This document shows, piece after piece, positions 16,729 through 25,157 of a DNA stretch of 64,000 nt. Made by a program: the position numbers and the translations under genes. Position 1 is the stretch's first letter; every line of letters starts with the position of its first letter. The stretch comes from Croceivirga sp009797885 (GTDB taxonomy: Bacteria > Bacteroidota > Bacteroidia > Flavobacteriales > Flavobacteriaceae), in assembly GCA_045866215.1 (NCBI GenBank), contig AP035880.1, positions 3,534,001 to 3,598,000 on the forward strand, in the 5' to 3' direction. The notes beneath the pieces are model-generated. The model was not told the DNA's origin. It ran no database searches and saw nothing but the letters and a program-made list of their open reading frames with translations.

Positions 16729-17448
16729 CTATCTTTTCCACAGCTTTCCCTCAATGACTTTTTCCAATACGTTGTCGCGATAGTTCTTGCTAATGGGTAT
16801 GGTTGTTTCCCTTATTCTTAGTTTGTGGTTCTCGAGTGCCTCAACTCGCGCAATGGCAACGATGAATGATTTATGTACCCTGATAAAACCTTTCGAATCA
16901 AGGTTTTCCTCCAACCCTTTCAAGGTCAATAAAGCGGTATACTGTCCCTGGATGGTATGGATCACAACATAGTTTTGCAGTCCCTGGATATAGAGGATGT
17001 CATTAAAATATATCTTTTCATACTTCCCTTCGCTCTTTATAAAAAAATGACCTTCCTTTTTTTGCAATCCGTGGATAACGGCATTTTTTCCACGACTTAA
17101 ATGTGTTTTCGCCTTTTGAACGGACTGTACGAACCTCTTAAAGGTAATGGGCTTTAGCAGGTAATCCAATACATTTAGGTCAAAGCCCTCTACCGCATAG
17201 TTGGGATATGCTGTGGTTATAATAACCGAGGGTAGGTTCTTGCTTACTTTGATGAAATCCAACCCGTTCATTTTTGGCATTTGAATATCCAAAAAAATAA
17301 GGTCCACGTCTTCCTTTTCCAAGATGGCCATTAACTCGATAGGATTTTCACAGGAGCCAATGAGCCGTAAGGAGTCAATTTCACGCACATAGTTTGTCAT
17401 ACCCTCCAAGGCCAAAGGCTCGTCATCCACGATTACAACATTTATCAT
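16729..17448 (-). CDS. LytTR family response regulator
   Basis: A 239-residue regulator. The receiver domain (1-120) has the acidic pair VDDEP (Asp8, Asp9), phospho-acceptor Asp54 in IFLDIQMPKMNG, the Thr of TTAYP and Lys of LLKPI. The C-terminal LytTR DNA-binding domain contains YIQGLQNYVVIHTIQGQYTA and FIRVHKSFIVAI. It overlaps the histidine kinase gene by 4 bp, so the two are cotranslated. Targets are unknown. LytTR proteins bind pairs of roughly 9-bp direct repeats; none was clear nearby. Confidence 0.94.
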   Translation of the reverse strand: MINVVIVDDEPLALEGMTNYVREIDSLRLIGSCENPIELMAILEKEDVDLIFLDIQMPKMNGLDFIKVSKNLPSVIITTAYPNYAVEGFDLNVLDYLLKPITFKRFVQSVQKAKTHLSRGKNAVIHGLQKKEGHFFIKSEGKYEKIYFNDILYIQGLQNYVVIHTIQGQYTALLTLKGLEENLDSKGFIRVHKSFIVAIARVEALENHKLRIRETTIPISKNYRDNVLEKVIEGKLWKR

Positions 17449-18608
17449 ATGACTTCTTTTTTGAATGTATTTTGCAATTTGTTTTGAACCAAATCCTTGT
17501 CATCGACCCTAAGTGTCAGTTGTAGTTTTACACTAAAAATCTCGGCCAAGTCTTCAATTTCCAGGGAATGGTTCCCAGGATAGATCAACTGTAACCTTCT
17601 TCTTACATTTTCAAGTCCTATTCCTCCGGGTTCAACGGTTTCCTTGGATAACTTACCCACTTTGGACCTACTGTTCGATAGCTCGAATATCAGAACATTT
17701 TCTCCCTTGAACCCCAGTTTTAGGGCTATCCAGTTTTTTCCCGTTTTATGGGTGGATACATGCTTGAAAGCATTTTCTATAAACGTCATTAGAACAAAGG
17801 GAGCTATCAGCAGGGATTCTTTTCCTGGATGATCGAAATGAGTCGTCAATACAAAGTTGCTGTTTTTACGAAGTTTTTCAAGTGCAATAAAATTTTCAAG
17901 ATATTGCAGTTCCTTGGCAAGGGGAATCAAGTTCTCATTACTCTCATACAATAGATAGCGTAGTAAACCAGAGAACTTTGCCAGGGAATCTGAAGCCTGG
18001 TCAGGCTCTTTTTTGATCATAAAGAATATTGAATTGATCGTATTGAACAAAAAATGTGGATTGAACTGATGTTTCAAGAATCTAAGTTCGGTCTCCAGTT
18101 TTTCCTTTTCAAGTATCAATTGACGCTTCTGACTCTGCAGATGGGTCTTCGTAAGTTTTATGCTCAATCCCAAAACAATGGCACCCATGGCCGAGGGTAG
18201 CGCCCTAGTGGTGAAAAAGTTTACCAAGCTTTGGCCGTTATGGAAATAACTATAATAGTCAATGGGCTTCCCAATAATTTTGGAGCTTACAAAATAGCTC
18301 AGCACTAAAACGAGGCTAACCAGCAAAATCCAAGCAATTACAGAAACTACAAATTTGAAGACCTTGCCCTTATCCAACAACCTGGGGATTAAAACATAGA
18401 GCGAAAAGTATACGGCCAAGGTGTGTATGACCACAATAAATAGATACTGTAGGCCCTTGGGTGAAAGAAACAGCGTGTCGAATGCAGTGCCAAAGCTATT
18501 GTAAACGGCAACGGCCCAGAGAAAGAACAGCAATCCCCAAAACGGAAAATGATGGAGTTTGTATTTGAAAAACCATAAACGACTTATATCCCCCGTTTTA
18601 GAAAGCAT
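17445..18608 (-). CDS. LytS-type membrane sensor histidine kinase
   Basis: About 387 residues from the ATG at 18608; in-frame ATG and TTG codons up to 18644 are possible alternatives. Four hydrophobic segments fill residues 15-155. The His_kinase (PF06580) box reads LRFLKHQFNPHFLFNTINSI, with the phospho-acceptor His in NPHFLFN. The ATP-binding region has FIENAFKHV and GGIGLENVRRRLQLIYP. It partners with the LytTR regulator whose start codon overlaps its stop. No periplasmic sensor domain is present, so the signal is probably membrane-borne. Confidence 0.92.
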   Translation of the reverse strand: MLSKTGDISRLWFFKYKLHHFPFWGLLFFLWAVAVYNSFGTAFDTLFLSPKGLQYLFIVVIHTLAVYFSLYVLIPRLLDKGKVFKFVVSVIAWILLVSLVLVLSYFVSSKIIGKPIDYYSYFHNGQSLVNFFTTRALPSAMGAIVLGLSIKLTKTHLQSQKRQLILEKEKLETELRFLKHQFNPHFLFNTINSIFFMIKKEPDQASDSLAKFSGLLRYLLYESNENLIPLAKELQYLENFIALEKLRKNSNFVLTTHFDHPGKESLLIAPFVLMTFIENAFKHVSTHKTGKNWIALKLGFKGENVLIFELSNSRSKVGKLSKETVEPGGIGLENVRRRLQLIYPGNHSLEIEDLAEIFSVKLQLTLRVDDKDLVQNKLQNTFKKEVI

Positions 18609-18837
18609 GGGACCATTATATAACATTCCATCGAAAAACAACAATGCTTTTTACAAAATCATGGAATAAGATGATAAGTACACCGTTTCCATACATGAAA
18701 GCCCGTTTTGTTCCATTTTTATTCCGGATAGGTCCAAAGTCCTCAGGAGCCCTCCTTTCATAAAAGAATCGGCAAGGATGGTCAAAATGTTTTTTTCAAC
18801 AGATGCCTTCATGTTTTTTTTGATGGAAAATCATCAT

Positions 18838-19659
18838 ATGAAGGTAATTGCAGGGTTTAAGGGAAATACACTATCAGCGAATAAACTGTTGGTTTTGGTC
18901 AGCGGTACCTTGTTCTATGTTTTGGCCGTTGGACAGTTCATTTTTGCCTATTATACCCTTGTGTTCTATGGCAGATCCTCCATTGAGGGCCACTTTGAAA
19001 AATGGAACAAGGTAATGCCGACCGGGTTGATAGATGGGGATATTGTTGGAAATCTTATGTTGGCCATACATCTTTTCCTGGCCGTTGTAATTACCGTTGG
19101 AGGACCCGTACAGTTGATGCCCTGGGTCCGAAACAATTTCCGCACCTTTCATAGGGGATTGGGGCGTATATACATTATTACCGCCTTTATGGCAAGCATA
19201 TCAGGACTGTACATGATAGCGACCAGGGACACCTTGGGCGGCATTCCCTTGAAACTGGCAAATACCCTTGATGCCATATTGATCATGTCATTCGCGGTTT
19301 TGGCATTGAGAACGGCAAGGCAGCGAAAATTTGCATTACATCGCAAGTGGACCTTGCGACTGTTCGTTGTGGTAAGCGGGGTATGGTTTATTAGGGTTTG
19401 GTACGGTTTCTGCCGTCTGGTCTCTGAAGGGAAAATTCCGGGAAGCGCCCCCAACCTTGAGGGCATTACCAACATTTTAATTGGATTTGGAAGTTACTTG
19501 TTACCTTTGTTCTTACTGGAACTTTTTTTTATGGCCCAAAAGCGACGGGATAATGGATTCAGTCTTTTGGTCTTCGGCCTTTTACTGGTATTCATGGTTA
19601 TCATGGCCATGGGTATTTTCAGTTTTTCCAAAGTGTGGTTTTATCGGTTAACAATTTGA
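18838..19659 (+). CDS. DUF2306 multi-spanning membrane protein
   Basis: About 273 residues, starting MKVIAGFKG at 18838 (a GGA lies 10 bases upstream; ATGs at 18823 and 18778 are in frame). Seven or so hydrophobic helices are seen. The DUF2306 signature GGPVQLMPWVRNNFRTFHRG followed by LGRIYI, and later FALHRKWTLR, are the conserved His/Arg motifs of this family of unknown function. It is transcribed divergently from the LytS/LytTR pair. Confidence 0.85.
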   Translation: MKVIAGFKGNTLSANKLLVLVSGTLFYVLAVGQFIFAYYTLVFYGRSSIEGHFEKWNKVMPTGLIDGDIVGNLMLAIHLFLAVVITVGGPVQLMPWVRNNFRTFHRGLGRIYIITAFMASISGLYMIATRDTLGGIPLKLANTLDAILIMSFAVLALRTARQRKFALHRKWTLRLFVVVSGVWFIRVWYGFCRLVSEGKIPGSAPNLEGITNILIGFGSYLLPLFLLELFFMAQKRRDNGFSLLVFGLLLVFMVIMAMGIFSFSKVWFYRLTI

Positions 19660-19670
19660 AATCTGGGAAA

Positions 19671-20090
19671 ATGATACTAAAGACCAATGCCAAAGTACAG
19701 GAAGTATTCAACAATTATCCAGAGCGCGTTCGGGGAAAGATGGAAAATCTTCGAATGTTGATATTGGATACCGCTAGGAATACCAAGGGAATTATGGAAT
19801 TGGAGGAAACCTTAAGATGGGGTGAACCCAGCTATGTGGCTAAAAATGGGAGTACCCTCCGGATAGATTGGAAGTCGCGGAGCCCCGATCAATATGCAAT
19901 GTACTTTCAATGTACCAGTAGGTTGATCGATACATTTCGCTTGGTTTTCGGTAATACGTTTCAATATGAAGGAAAAAGGGCCATTGTCTTTCGATTGGAC
20001 CAGAAAATACCTGTGGAGGAGTTAAAAGGGTGTATAAGGGCAGCATTGAAATATCATGAAGTAAAGCACTTGATGACATTGGGCATTTGA
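19671..20090 (+). CDS. DUF1801 (YdhG-like) protein
   Basis: A 139-residue cytoplasmic protein starting MILKTNAKV at 19671, with GGGAAA as ribosome site; it begins 11 bp after the DUF2306 gene, so the two form a pair. The family pattern MENLRMLILDTA, then LEETLRWGEPSYV and a C-terminal helix, identifies DUF1801. A second, distinct member lies at 53582-53953. Function unknown. Confidence 0.82.
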   Translation: MILKTNAKVQEVFNNYPERVRGKMENLRMLILDTARNTKGIMELEETLRWGEPSYVAKNGSTLRIDWKSRSPDQYAMYFQCTSRLIDTFRLVFGNTFQYEGKRAIVFRLDQKIPVEELKGCIRAALKYHEVKHLMTLGI

Positions 20091-20222
20091 TAAGGAACAC
20101 CCCACCATTAATCATAGAATTCTTCTTAACCTTCCCTACGCCAATTCAGCGCAGTTACAGATGGGGTTATATGATTTCCTTTCTCATAAAACCGATATTT
20201 CCTGGCCACTGGAGATGAATGG

Positions 20223-20582
20223 TTAGGCCTTTTCTGCGAGGGCAAAAAGGGTTGGATTTTCAAAATACATACCGATCCAAAGCAAAACTTGCACCAAAAT
20301 TCCCGGGATAACCGGTTTGTGGGCAGCCCACTCCGTAGCGATAATACCTCCTGAATAAGCAACCAGCAAAAGGAACCCTAAGTTCCGGGTGCTTGGAATT
20401 AAGAAAACAATTATACATAGTATTTCAATTAGCCCTACTCCAAACGTCATATGCCCCATACCGGCTTCCCCCATATTTTGTACCATGAATTCCATCCCTA
20501 TTAGTTTTGGAACGGCGGTAATGGTTAAAATGAGGATGGGCAATATCCATAGAAACCTCCATTTACTTCTTTTCTTGATCAT
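20223..20582 (-). CDS. DoxX-like membrane protein
   Basis: A 119-residue protein with four hydrophobic helices (about 10-28, 45-63, 67-83, 93-110). ITAVPKLIGMEFMVQNMGEA is the typical first-loop motif of DoxX-like proteins, whose known members act in quinone-linked or thiosulfate redox reactions. A near-copy of the MarR-type palindrome lies 13 bp upstream of its start (20595-20612), which links it to the dehalogenase block read in the opposite direction. Confidence 0.82.
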   Translation of the reverse strand: MIKKRSKWRFLWILPILILTITAVPKLIGMEFMVQNMGEAGMGHMTFGVGLIEILCIIVFLIPSTRNLGFLLLVAYSGGIIATEWAAHKPVIPGILVQVLLWIGMYFENPTLFALAEKA

Positions 20583-20594
20583 TTCAGTTTTTTT

Positions 20595-20612
20595 TAGTTT
20601 ATTAATGAATTA
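20595..20612. promoter_or_regulatory. MarR-type operator 1 (two mismatches)
   Basis: TAGTTTATTAATGAATTA matches the palindrome TAGTTCATTAATGAACTA at 16 of 18 positions. It lies just upstream of the DoxX-like gene, divergent from the dehalogenase operon. Confidence 0.55.
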
Positions 20613-20719
20613 AATTTTGTCGATTGCCACTTTCACGAATAATATCAAGCTTTAAAAACCCTACTTGTGGAGCCTTTTTCGGAATACTATAAACATGACT
20701 GTTAAAATCGATGTAAATA

Positions 20720-20750
20720 TAGTACATAAATGAACTAATTAGTATATTTG
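20720..20750 (+). promoter_or_regulatory. dehalogenase operon promoter with MarR-type operator 2
   Basis: The operator TAGTACATAAATGAACTA (20720-20737) is followed 5 bp later by TATATTTG (20743-20750), a perfect TAnnTTTG -7 box. The operator therefore covers the -33 to -10 region, so a bound protein would block RNA polymerase. The same arrangement is seen before marR at 29488-29519. Confidence 0.7.
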
Positions 20751-20836
20751 ATGTAAAAAATAATCTTGAGCCTGTTCAAATTGAATGGTGCAACTGAATT
20801 GTCATGGAAGGGACCTAGCCTCTTGGGCTAAGGGTA

Positions 20837-20862
20837 TCAGGTAGATTTACCTGAATTTTTTT
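20837..20862 (+). terminator. leader terminator/attenuator before rdhA1
   Basis: TCAGGTA (20837-20843) pairs perfectly with TACCTGA (20848-20854) around a 4-base loop, followed by A and seven T. This is an intrinsic terminator shape inside the leader, about 80 nt after the predicted transcript start and 28 bp before the rdhA1 ATG. A weaker hairpin (TAGCC / GGCTA, near 20816-20830) precedes it. It may be an attenuator. Confidence 0.5.
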
Positions 20863-20869
20863 AAATAAA

Positions 20870-20886
20870 TAGTTCATTAATGAACA
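20870..20886. promoter_or_regulatory. MarR-type operator 3, next to the rdhA1 start codon
   Basis: A perfect palindrome core AGTTCATTAATGAAC lies 4 bp before the rdhA1 ATG. The 32 bp at 20854-20885, a run of seven T plus the operator, is repeated with a single difference at 30056-30087. Confidence 0.65.
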
Positions 20887-20889
20887 AAA

Positions 20890-22314
20890 ATGAAGATAAA
20901 AGGAAATTCACATAAGAAAAGTGCGGTTACACGCAGAAACTTCTTTAAAATAGGGGCTATCGGAACTGCTTTGGGTTTAGCCGGTGCATCACGTGCTGCA
21001 GAGAATGCCATTGCCGATACCTTGGATAAGGCCACTAATGATGCGGTGCTTAAAGAGTTGGATGGAGATCCATTCGATTTTAAACCTGGTTATGCGTATA
21101 AGCGATTTGACGAAATCAATACGTTTCAGTCCACCGGTCCCATGCGAAGGGATGAAAAGGTAATCCCAAAAATGATAAAATTTATCTGGCCGGGTTTTGA
21201 CAACGACCAGGTGGGGTATCGCCAAGTGGACTGGGCACTTTCCAAGGCGGGCCAGTCGCTCAAGTTCAAAATGAAATCATTGGGGGGGAAATGGGAACAA
21301 GAAAGGTTTGACTTTACTATTTTGGATATGAAGCCCTCGGATATGGAGGACGATAGCAAGGAAAAGCCGGATATCCTGAAAATTTTGGAGGGTAACTATG
21401 TTTATCCGGAAAAGGCGCCTTTTAAAACAAAGCAGGAGGCAACGGATGCTATTAAACGGGCCGCAAGGTTGTACGGAGCCGATTTGGTCGGAATCACCAG
21501 ACGGGACGAGCGCTTTGACTATCAGGCATTCTTTGACCCCAATAACGGAAGAAGGGATTGGAAGGATATTCCCTTTGAACCCAAGACGGTCATTGTCATG
21601 GCATTTGAAATGGACTATGAGGCCATGACCGCTGCCCCGACCCATGTTGCGGACGGCGCTACCGGCGATGGGTATTCCCAAATGCACAAAACCTCGTATC
21701 AAATGATGGTCTTTTTAAAGTGTTTGGGCTATCAGGCCATTCCTTCCAATAATGATGTTGGGTTAAGCATTCCCTATGCCATTAAAGCAGGATTGGGCGA
21801 GTTGGGCAGGCACGGACTGTTGATTACCTATCAATACGGTCCACGCATACGGATTGCAAAAGTCTATACCGATTTTGACTTTGTGGAATACGACAAACCT
21901 GTGGAATTTGGTGTCCAGGAATTCTGCAAACGTTGTATGCGCTGCGCGGATGCCTGTCCGGCCAATGCCATTACCAATGCCTTGGAACCGACCTATGAAC
22001 CGGAATTTGAAGAAGAAGGGAACTGGTTTGTGAACCCAGGGGTTAAAAAGTACTATAACAACCATAAAAAATGCTTTGATTTTTGGGTCGAAAATGGAAA
22101 CGGTTGTAGCTCATGTATTTCCGTATGTCCTTACAACAAGCCTGATTTCTGGCATCATAAGCTGGTGGACAAGATTTCGGCCATGCTGCCGGGGCCCGTG
22201 CACAGTTTTATGCGGGAGATGGATAAAATCTTTGGGTATGGGAATACCTATGACGAAGAGGCCGTGAAAAAATTCTGGTCCAGTAGAAACCGCAAATATC
22301 TGGGACACAAATGA
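20890..22314 (+). CDS. rdhA: reductive dehalogenase catalytic subunit, copy 1
   Basis: 474 residues. A twin-arginine signal TRRNFFKIG (Arg15, Arg16) sends the folded protein to the periplasm. The central domain has KTVIVMAFEMDYE and GLGELGRHGLLITYQYGPRI, the conserved RdhA/QueG corrinoid-binding fold. Two 4Fe-4S clusters follow: Cys346, 349, 352 and 356, then Cys395, 406, 409 and 413 (CSSCISVCPYNKP). RdhA enzymes use cobalamin to remove halogen from organohalides; length and Tat signal separate it from cytoplasmic QueG. It is first in an operon with a second rdhA, rdhB and rdhC, and its stop overlaps the next start by 4 bp. Substrate unknown; halogenated aromatics are an inference from neighbours. 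Confidence 0.88.
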   Translation: MKIKGNSHKKSAVTRRNFFKIGAIGTALGLAGASRAAENAIADTLDKATNDAVLKELDGDPFDFKPGYAYKRFDEINTFQSTGPMRRDEKVIPKMIKFIWPGFDNDQVGYRQVDWALSKAGQSLKFKMKSLGGKWEQERFDFTILDMKPSDMEDDSKEKPDILKILEGNYVYPEKAPFKTKQEATDAIKRAARLYGADLVGITRRDERFDYQAFFDPNNGRRDWKDIPFEPKTVIVMAFEMDYEAMTAAPTHVADGATGDGYSQMHKTSYQMMVFLKCLGYQAIPSNNDVGLSIPYAIKAGLGELGRHGLLITYQYGPRIRIAKVYTDFDFVEYDKPVEFGVQEFCKRCMRCADACPANAITNALEPTYEPEFEEEGNWFVNPGVKKYYNNHKKCFDFWVENGNGCSSCISVCPYNKPDFWHHKLVDKISAMLPGPVHSFMREMDKIFGYGNTYDEEAVKKFWSSRNRKYLGHK

Positions 22315-23390
22315 AAATCAAAAAATACATAGCGTCCCTACTCCTTGCAATTGTGATATTGGGTCTGCCCGTGGCCGTACTCATGAACCAGATGTCAGGA
22401 AAATTCTTTTCAAAGGAGTTCACTTCCCAAATGCTCTATGAAAAAGTATTCAATACCAATGACCTGGCCTATTTGATGAGGGCCATCGCCAATGAGCGTA
22501 TTAAGGATGTCCAGGATTTGAAAACAGGGATGATCATTGCCATATTTTCCAAAGCGGATTCCCGTAAATGGGAAGACCTGTTGCAAACCTTACTTCCCCA
22601 GGAGCAGTTAAAACCAGTCGTGGACCATACCCTTGACGGATTTTATGATTGGCAGGCCAATGAAGCCGATTACCCGGATATTATGGTGCATACAGCGCCC
22701 TTTGTGGAACACCTATCGGCAAATACCGAGTTTTTGTTTCGTTGGGCACATTCCGTGACCAGACCACCCCAGCTTAAACCAGATGACTTGTCGAGATTAC
22801 GGGCGCAGGGCTTTGGGGACAGTATCCCACCCTTGCTCTTAAGTGGGGTCCCGGATTCAATTTATGACGCCTTTGCCAAAAGGGGAGGGGAGCTCATGGC
22901 AGCGCAATTGGACAAAGCAAATGTTCCTAGGGTTATCGACCTAACCAAAATAATGAAGGAAAAAACCGAAGTACAACAATTCCGTGACATAAAGGGAAAA
23001 CTGAACATGTTACAGGGGGTTTCAAAATGGGCTTGGGTGGTCCTTGCCCTATTATTGGTGGCAAGCTTTTGGATATACGGCTTCAGGAACAAAACACTTC
23101 CCGATTTCGTGTCCAAGAGCTTTTTTGGGCTGGCCGTAGGAATGTTTGCCGTGGCATGGTTGGCGGGACATTATCTACTGGAAAATCTGGAACTGCGAAT
23201 CCATGCCAATGGGGAAAGTGCTCCCCGACCTTTACGGAACAAAGTTATTGACCTGATAACCTACTATTTGGATCATGCCACTGGTTTGATGCATACCATT
23301 GGTTGGATTTTGATTGTCATGACCATAGTGATTGTGGCTATCAAGACATTAAAAGGGCGCAAGGTGAAGGCATTACAAACCAAAACATAA
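22311..23390 (+). CDS. unknown membrane protein between the two rdhA genes
   Basis: A 359-residue protein I do not recognise. One N-terminal helix (about 5-25) is followed by a roughly 200-residue soluble, probably periplasmic region rich in acidic and aromatic residues (RWAHSVTRPPQLKPDD, SIPPLLLSGVPDSIYDAF). Three helices close it near 237-257, 270-290 and 327-347. There are no Cys-based cluster motifs. The start codon overlaps the rdhA1 stop (ATGA), and rdhA2 begins 31 bp after its end, so it is firmly inside the operon. It may be an assembly or electron-transfer accessory; no family can be named. Confidence 0.85.
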   Translation: MKIKKYIASLLLAIVILGLPVAVLMNQMSGKFFSKEFTSQMLYEKVFNTNDLAYLMRAIANERIKDVQDLKTGMIIAIFSKADSRKWEDLLQTLLPQEQLKPVVDHTLDGFYDWQANEADYPDIMVHTAPFVEHLSANTEFLFRWAHSVTRPPQLKPDDLSRLRAQGFGDSIPPLLLSGVPDSIYDAFAKRGGELMAAQLDKANVPRVIDLTKIMKEKTEVQQFRDIKGKLNMLQGVSKWAWVVLALLLVASFWIYGFRNKTLPDFVSKSFFGLAVGMFAVAWLAGHYLLENLELRIHANGESAPRPLRNKVIDLITYYLDHATGLMHTIGWILIVMTIVIVAIKTLKGRKVKALQTKT

Positions 23391-23421
23391 AACAAGTGAT
23401 GTACCAATACATAAACAGACA

Positions 23422-24828
23422 ATGATGGACGCAAACGAAGAAAAGGATACGAAAAACGATAAGGGGAAAAAGGAAGGGGCCAATGCCTTCAACAGGAGGG
23501 ATTTCATAAAAATGGGAGCTGCGGTGACCGCGGTCGGAGCGGCTACCGTGACCGCTGCCCAGACCAAGGCCGTGGAAAAACTGGTGGCGAAGCACAAAGA
23601 TGCCAACATCAAGACCACGAGTGTTGATAAGGTCTTTGAGTTCAACGAGACCTATACCCCTTTCCATCAGAAGGATAACATTTTTATGTCCACGATTACC
23701 GGGAGATTGCCGGAGCTACAGAAAAAAATGATGGGTTTTCATGGTCCTGGGGACATCGATCCGGAAACGCCTGGAATGGGTAGGTTGGACTATGCCCTAA
23801 AAGAGGGGGCCTATGCTGGAGTGGAATACATGGCTCCCGGGACACCGGCATCCATACCCAACACTGGGGTCAATTCATGGAAGCAAAAGACAAAGGAAGA
23901 CAAACACCATCCCTTTGATTATCAATACCTATTTGAGGACCAATACAAATTCCGGGATAAAACGGAAGCCACCAACGCCATAAAAAAAGCGGCTAAATTG
24001 TACGGGGCCAATTTAGTGGGCATCACACCCCGCGACCCAAGATTTGACTATGCCAAATTCATAGACCCCCTGCACAAAAAAGAGTTTGGTTGGGAAGAAT
24101 TTCCCTTTGAGCCCAAAAGTGTCATTGTTATGGCTTTTGAAATGGATTATGAGGCCTATTCCACGGCTCCTACCTATGTTTCGGAAGGCGGTACGGGCGA
24201 TGCCTATTCCAGGATTACCAAGACCACGCATCAGTTGGCCGTTTTTCTTAGAATATTGGGCTATAAGGCGGTCGCTACGTGTAACGACACAGGACTTAAT
24301 GTGCCCTACGCTATTTCGGCCGGATTGGGTGAGGGATCCCGGATGGGACTTCTCATAACCCCAAAATATGGGCCAAGGGTCCGTATTGGGAAAATCTACA
24401 CGGAATTTGACTTTTGCAATTACGATAAGCCCATTGAGTTCGGGGTTACCCAATTCTGTGAGAAGTGCAAGAAATGTGCGGATGCCTGTCCCGCCAATGC
24501 GATTTCAAGGGACGAAAAGCGGTCTTTCCATCCAACCCATGACAACAAGAACAAATTCTTTAATAATTCCGGGGCGAAGAAATGGTATTTGGATGCGGAA
24601 AAATGCTTCGGGTATTGGATGCAGATCAATGCGGGTTGTGGAGCCTGTATTTCTGCCTGCCCCTATAACAAACCTGATTTTTGGCACCACCGATTGGTGG
24701 ATAGGCTCACTGCCGCCTCGCCCGGACCCGTGCACGATTTAATGCGTGAAATGGATGATATTTTTGGATATGGCAATACCCATGATGGTGAGGCCGTAGC
24801 GAAATTCTGGGCCAACAAAGATGATTAA
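23422..24828 (+). CDS. rdhA: reductive dehalogenase catalytic subunit, copy 2
   Basis: 468 residues; tandem ATGs at 23422 and 23425. A charged N-terminus precedes the Tat motif NRRDFIKMG (Arg25, Arg26). The same domain order as copy 1 follows: KSVIVMAFEMDYE, GLGEGSRMGLLITPKYGPRV, then cluster ligands Cys346, 349, 352 and 356 and Cys395, 406, 409 and 413, the same residue numbers as in copy 1. The two are clear paralogues but differ in loops (GELGRHG against GEGSRMG), so they may differ in substrate or form a hetero-complex. It lies immediately upstream of the RdhB-like anchor gene, the classical rdhAB order. Confidence 0.88.
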   Translation: MMDANEEKDTKNDKGKKEGANAFNRRDFIKMGAAVTAVGAATVTAAQTKAVEKLVAKHKDANIKTTSVDKVFEFNETYTPFHQKDNIFMSTITGRLPELQKKMMGFHGPGDIDPETPGMGRLDYALKEGAYAGVEYMAPGTPASIPNTGVNSWKQKTKEDKHHPFDYQYLFEDQYKFRDKTEATNAIKKAAKLYGANLVGITPRDPRFDYAKFIDPLHKKEFGWEEFPFEPKSVIVMAFEMDYEAYSTAPTYVSEGGTGDAYSRITKTTHQLAVFLRILGYKAVATCNDTGLNVPYAISAGLGEGSRMGLLITPKYGPRVRIGKIYTEFDFCNYDKPIEFGVTQFCEKCKKCADACPANAISRDEKRSFHPTHDNKNKFFNNSGAKKWYLDAEKCFGYWMQINAGCGACISACPYNKPDFWHHRLVDRLTAASPGPVHDLMREMDDIFGYGNTHDGEAVAKFWANKDD

Positions 24829-24858
24829 GTACTAGTTTAAAACTAAAAAGCAAAGGAT

Positions 24859-25155
24859 ATGGATGTTTTTAAGGGAGCTGAGATCATGTTCTATTGGTTG
24901 GGTGTGCTATCCACGGTGGCCGTGTTCCTCATGGTCTACTTACATAGAACCTATGGTTTTGATTGGAAAACATGGATAATGATAGGTTTTGGTGCCTTTC
25001 TGTTGATTTTTTGTGTGGCATGGTCGGTAAGCTCGGTACTTGAAGGGGAGCCACAAGCTGCTGCCCTGGGATTGGTGTTCTTCGGTGCCCCGGCCGTCGT
25101 TCTTTTTTTGCTGGCCCGAAGGGGTATCGTGAAAAAACTGAAAAAAAGTGATTGA
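24859..25155 (+). CDS. rdhB: RdhB-like membrane anchor
   Basis: A 98-residue protein with three hydrophobic helices (about 11-28, 37-57 and 68-85), an HRTYGFDWKTW connector, and EGEPQAA just before helix 3 followed by FFGAPAVV. This EP(Q)AA..G..FFG pattern is what I recall from RdhB proteins that hold RdhA on the outer face of the inner membrane. Size, helix number and position directly after rdhA2 all fit. The name rests on pattern memory, not a search. Confidence 0.75.
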   Translation: MDVFKGAEIMFYWLGVLSTVAVFLMVYLHRTYGFDWKTWIMIGFGAFLLIFCVAWSVSSVLEGEPQAAALGLVFFGAPAVVLFLLARRGIVKKLKKSD

Positions 25156-25157
25156 CC

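Noticed and set aside
20750..20889. Cobalamin riboswitch before rdhA1
   Set aside because: The leader is only about 130 nt and I cannot find the conserved B12-box core; only two simple hairpins are visible.
20890..24828. Epoxyqueuosine reductase (QueG) identity for the two RdhA-like proteins
   Set aside because: QueG is cytoplasmic and shorter; both proteins here have Tat signals and about 470 residues, and lie beside RdhB- and RdhC-like genes.
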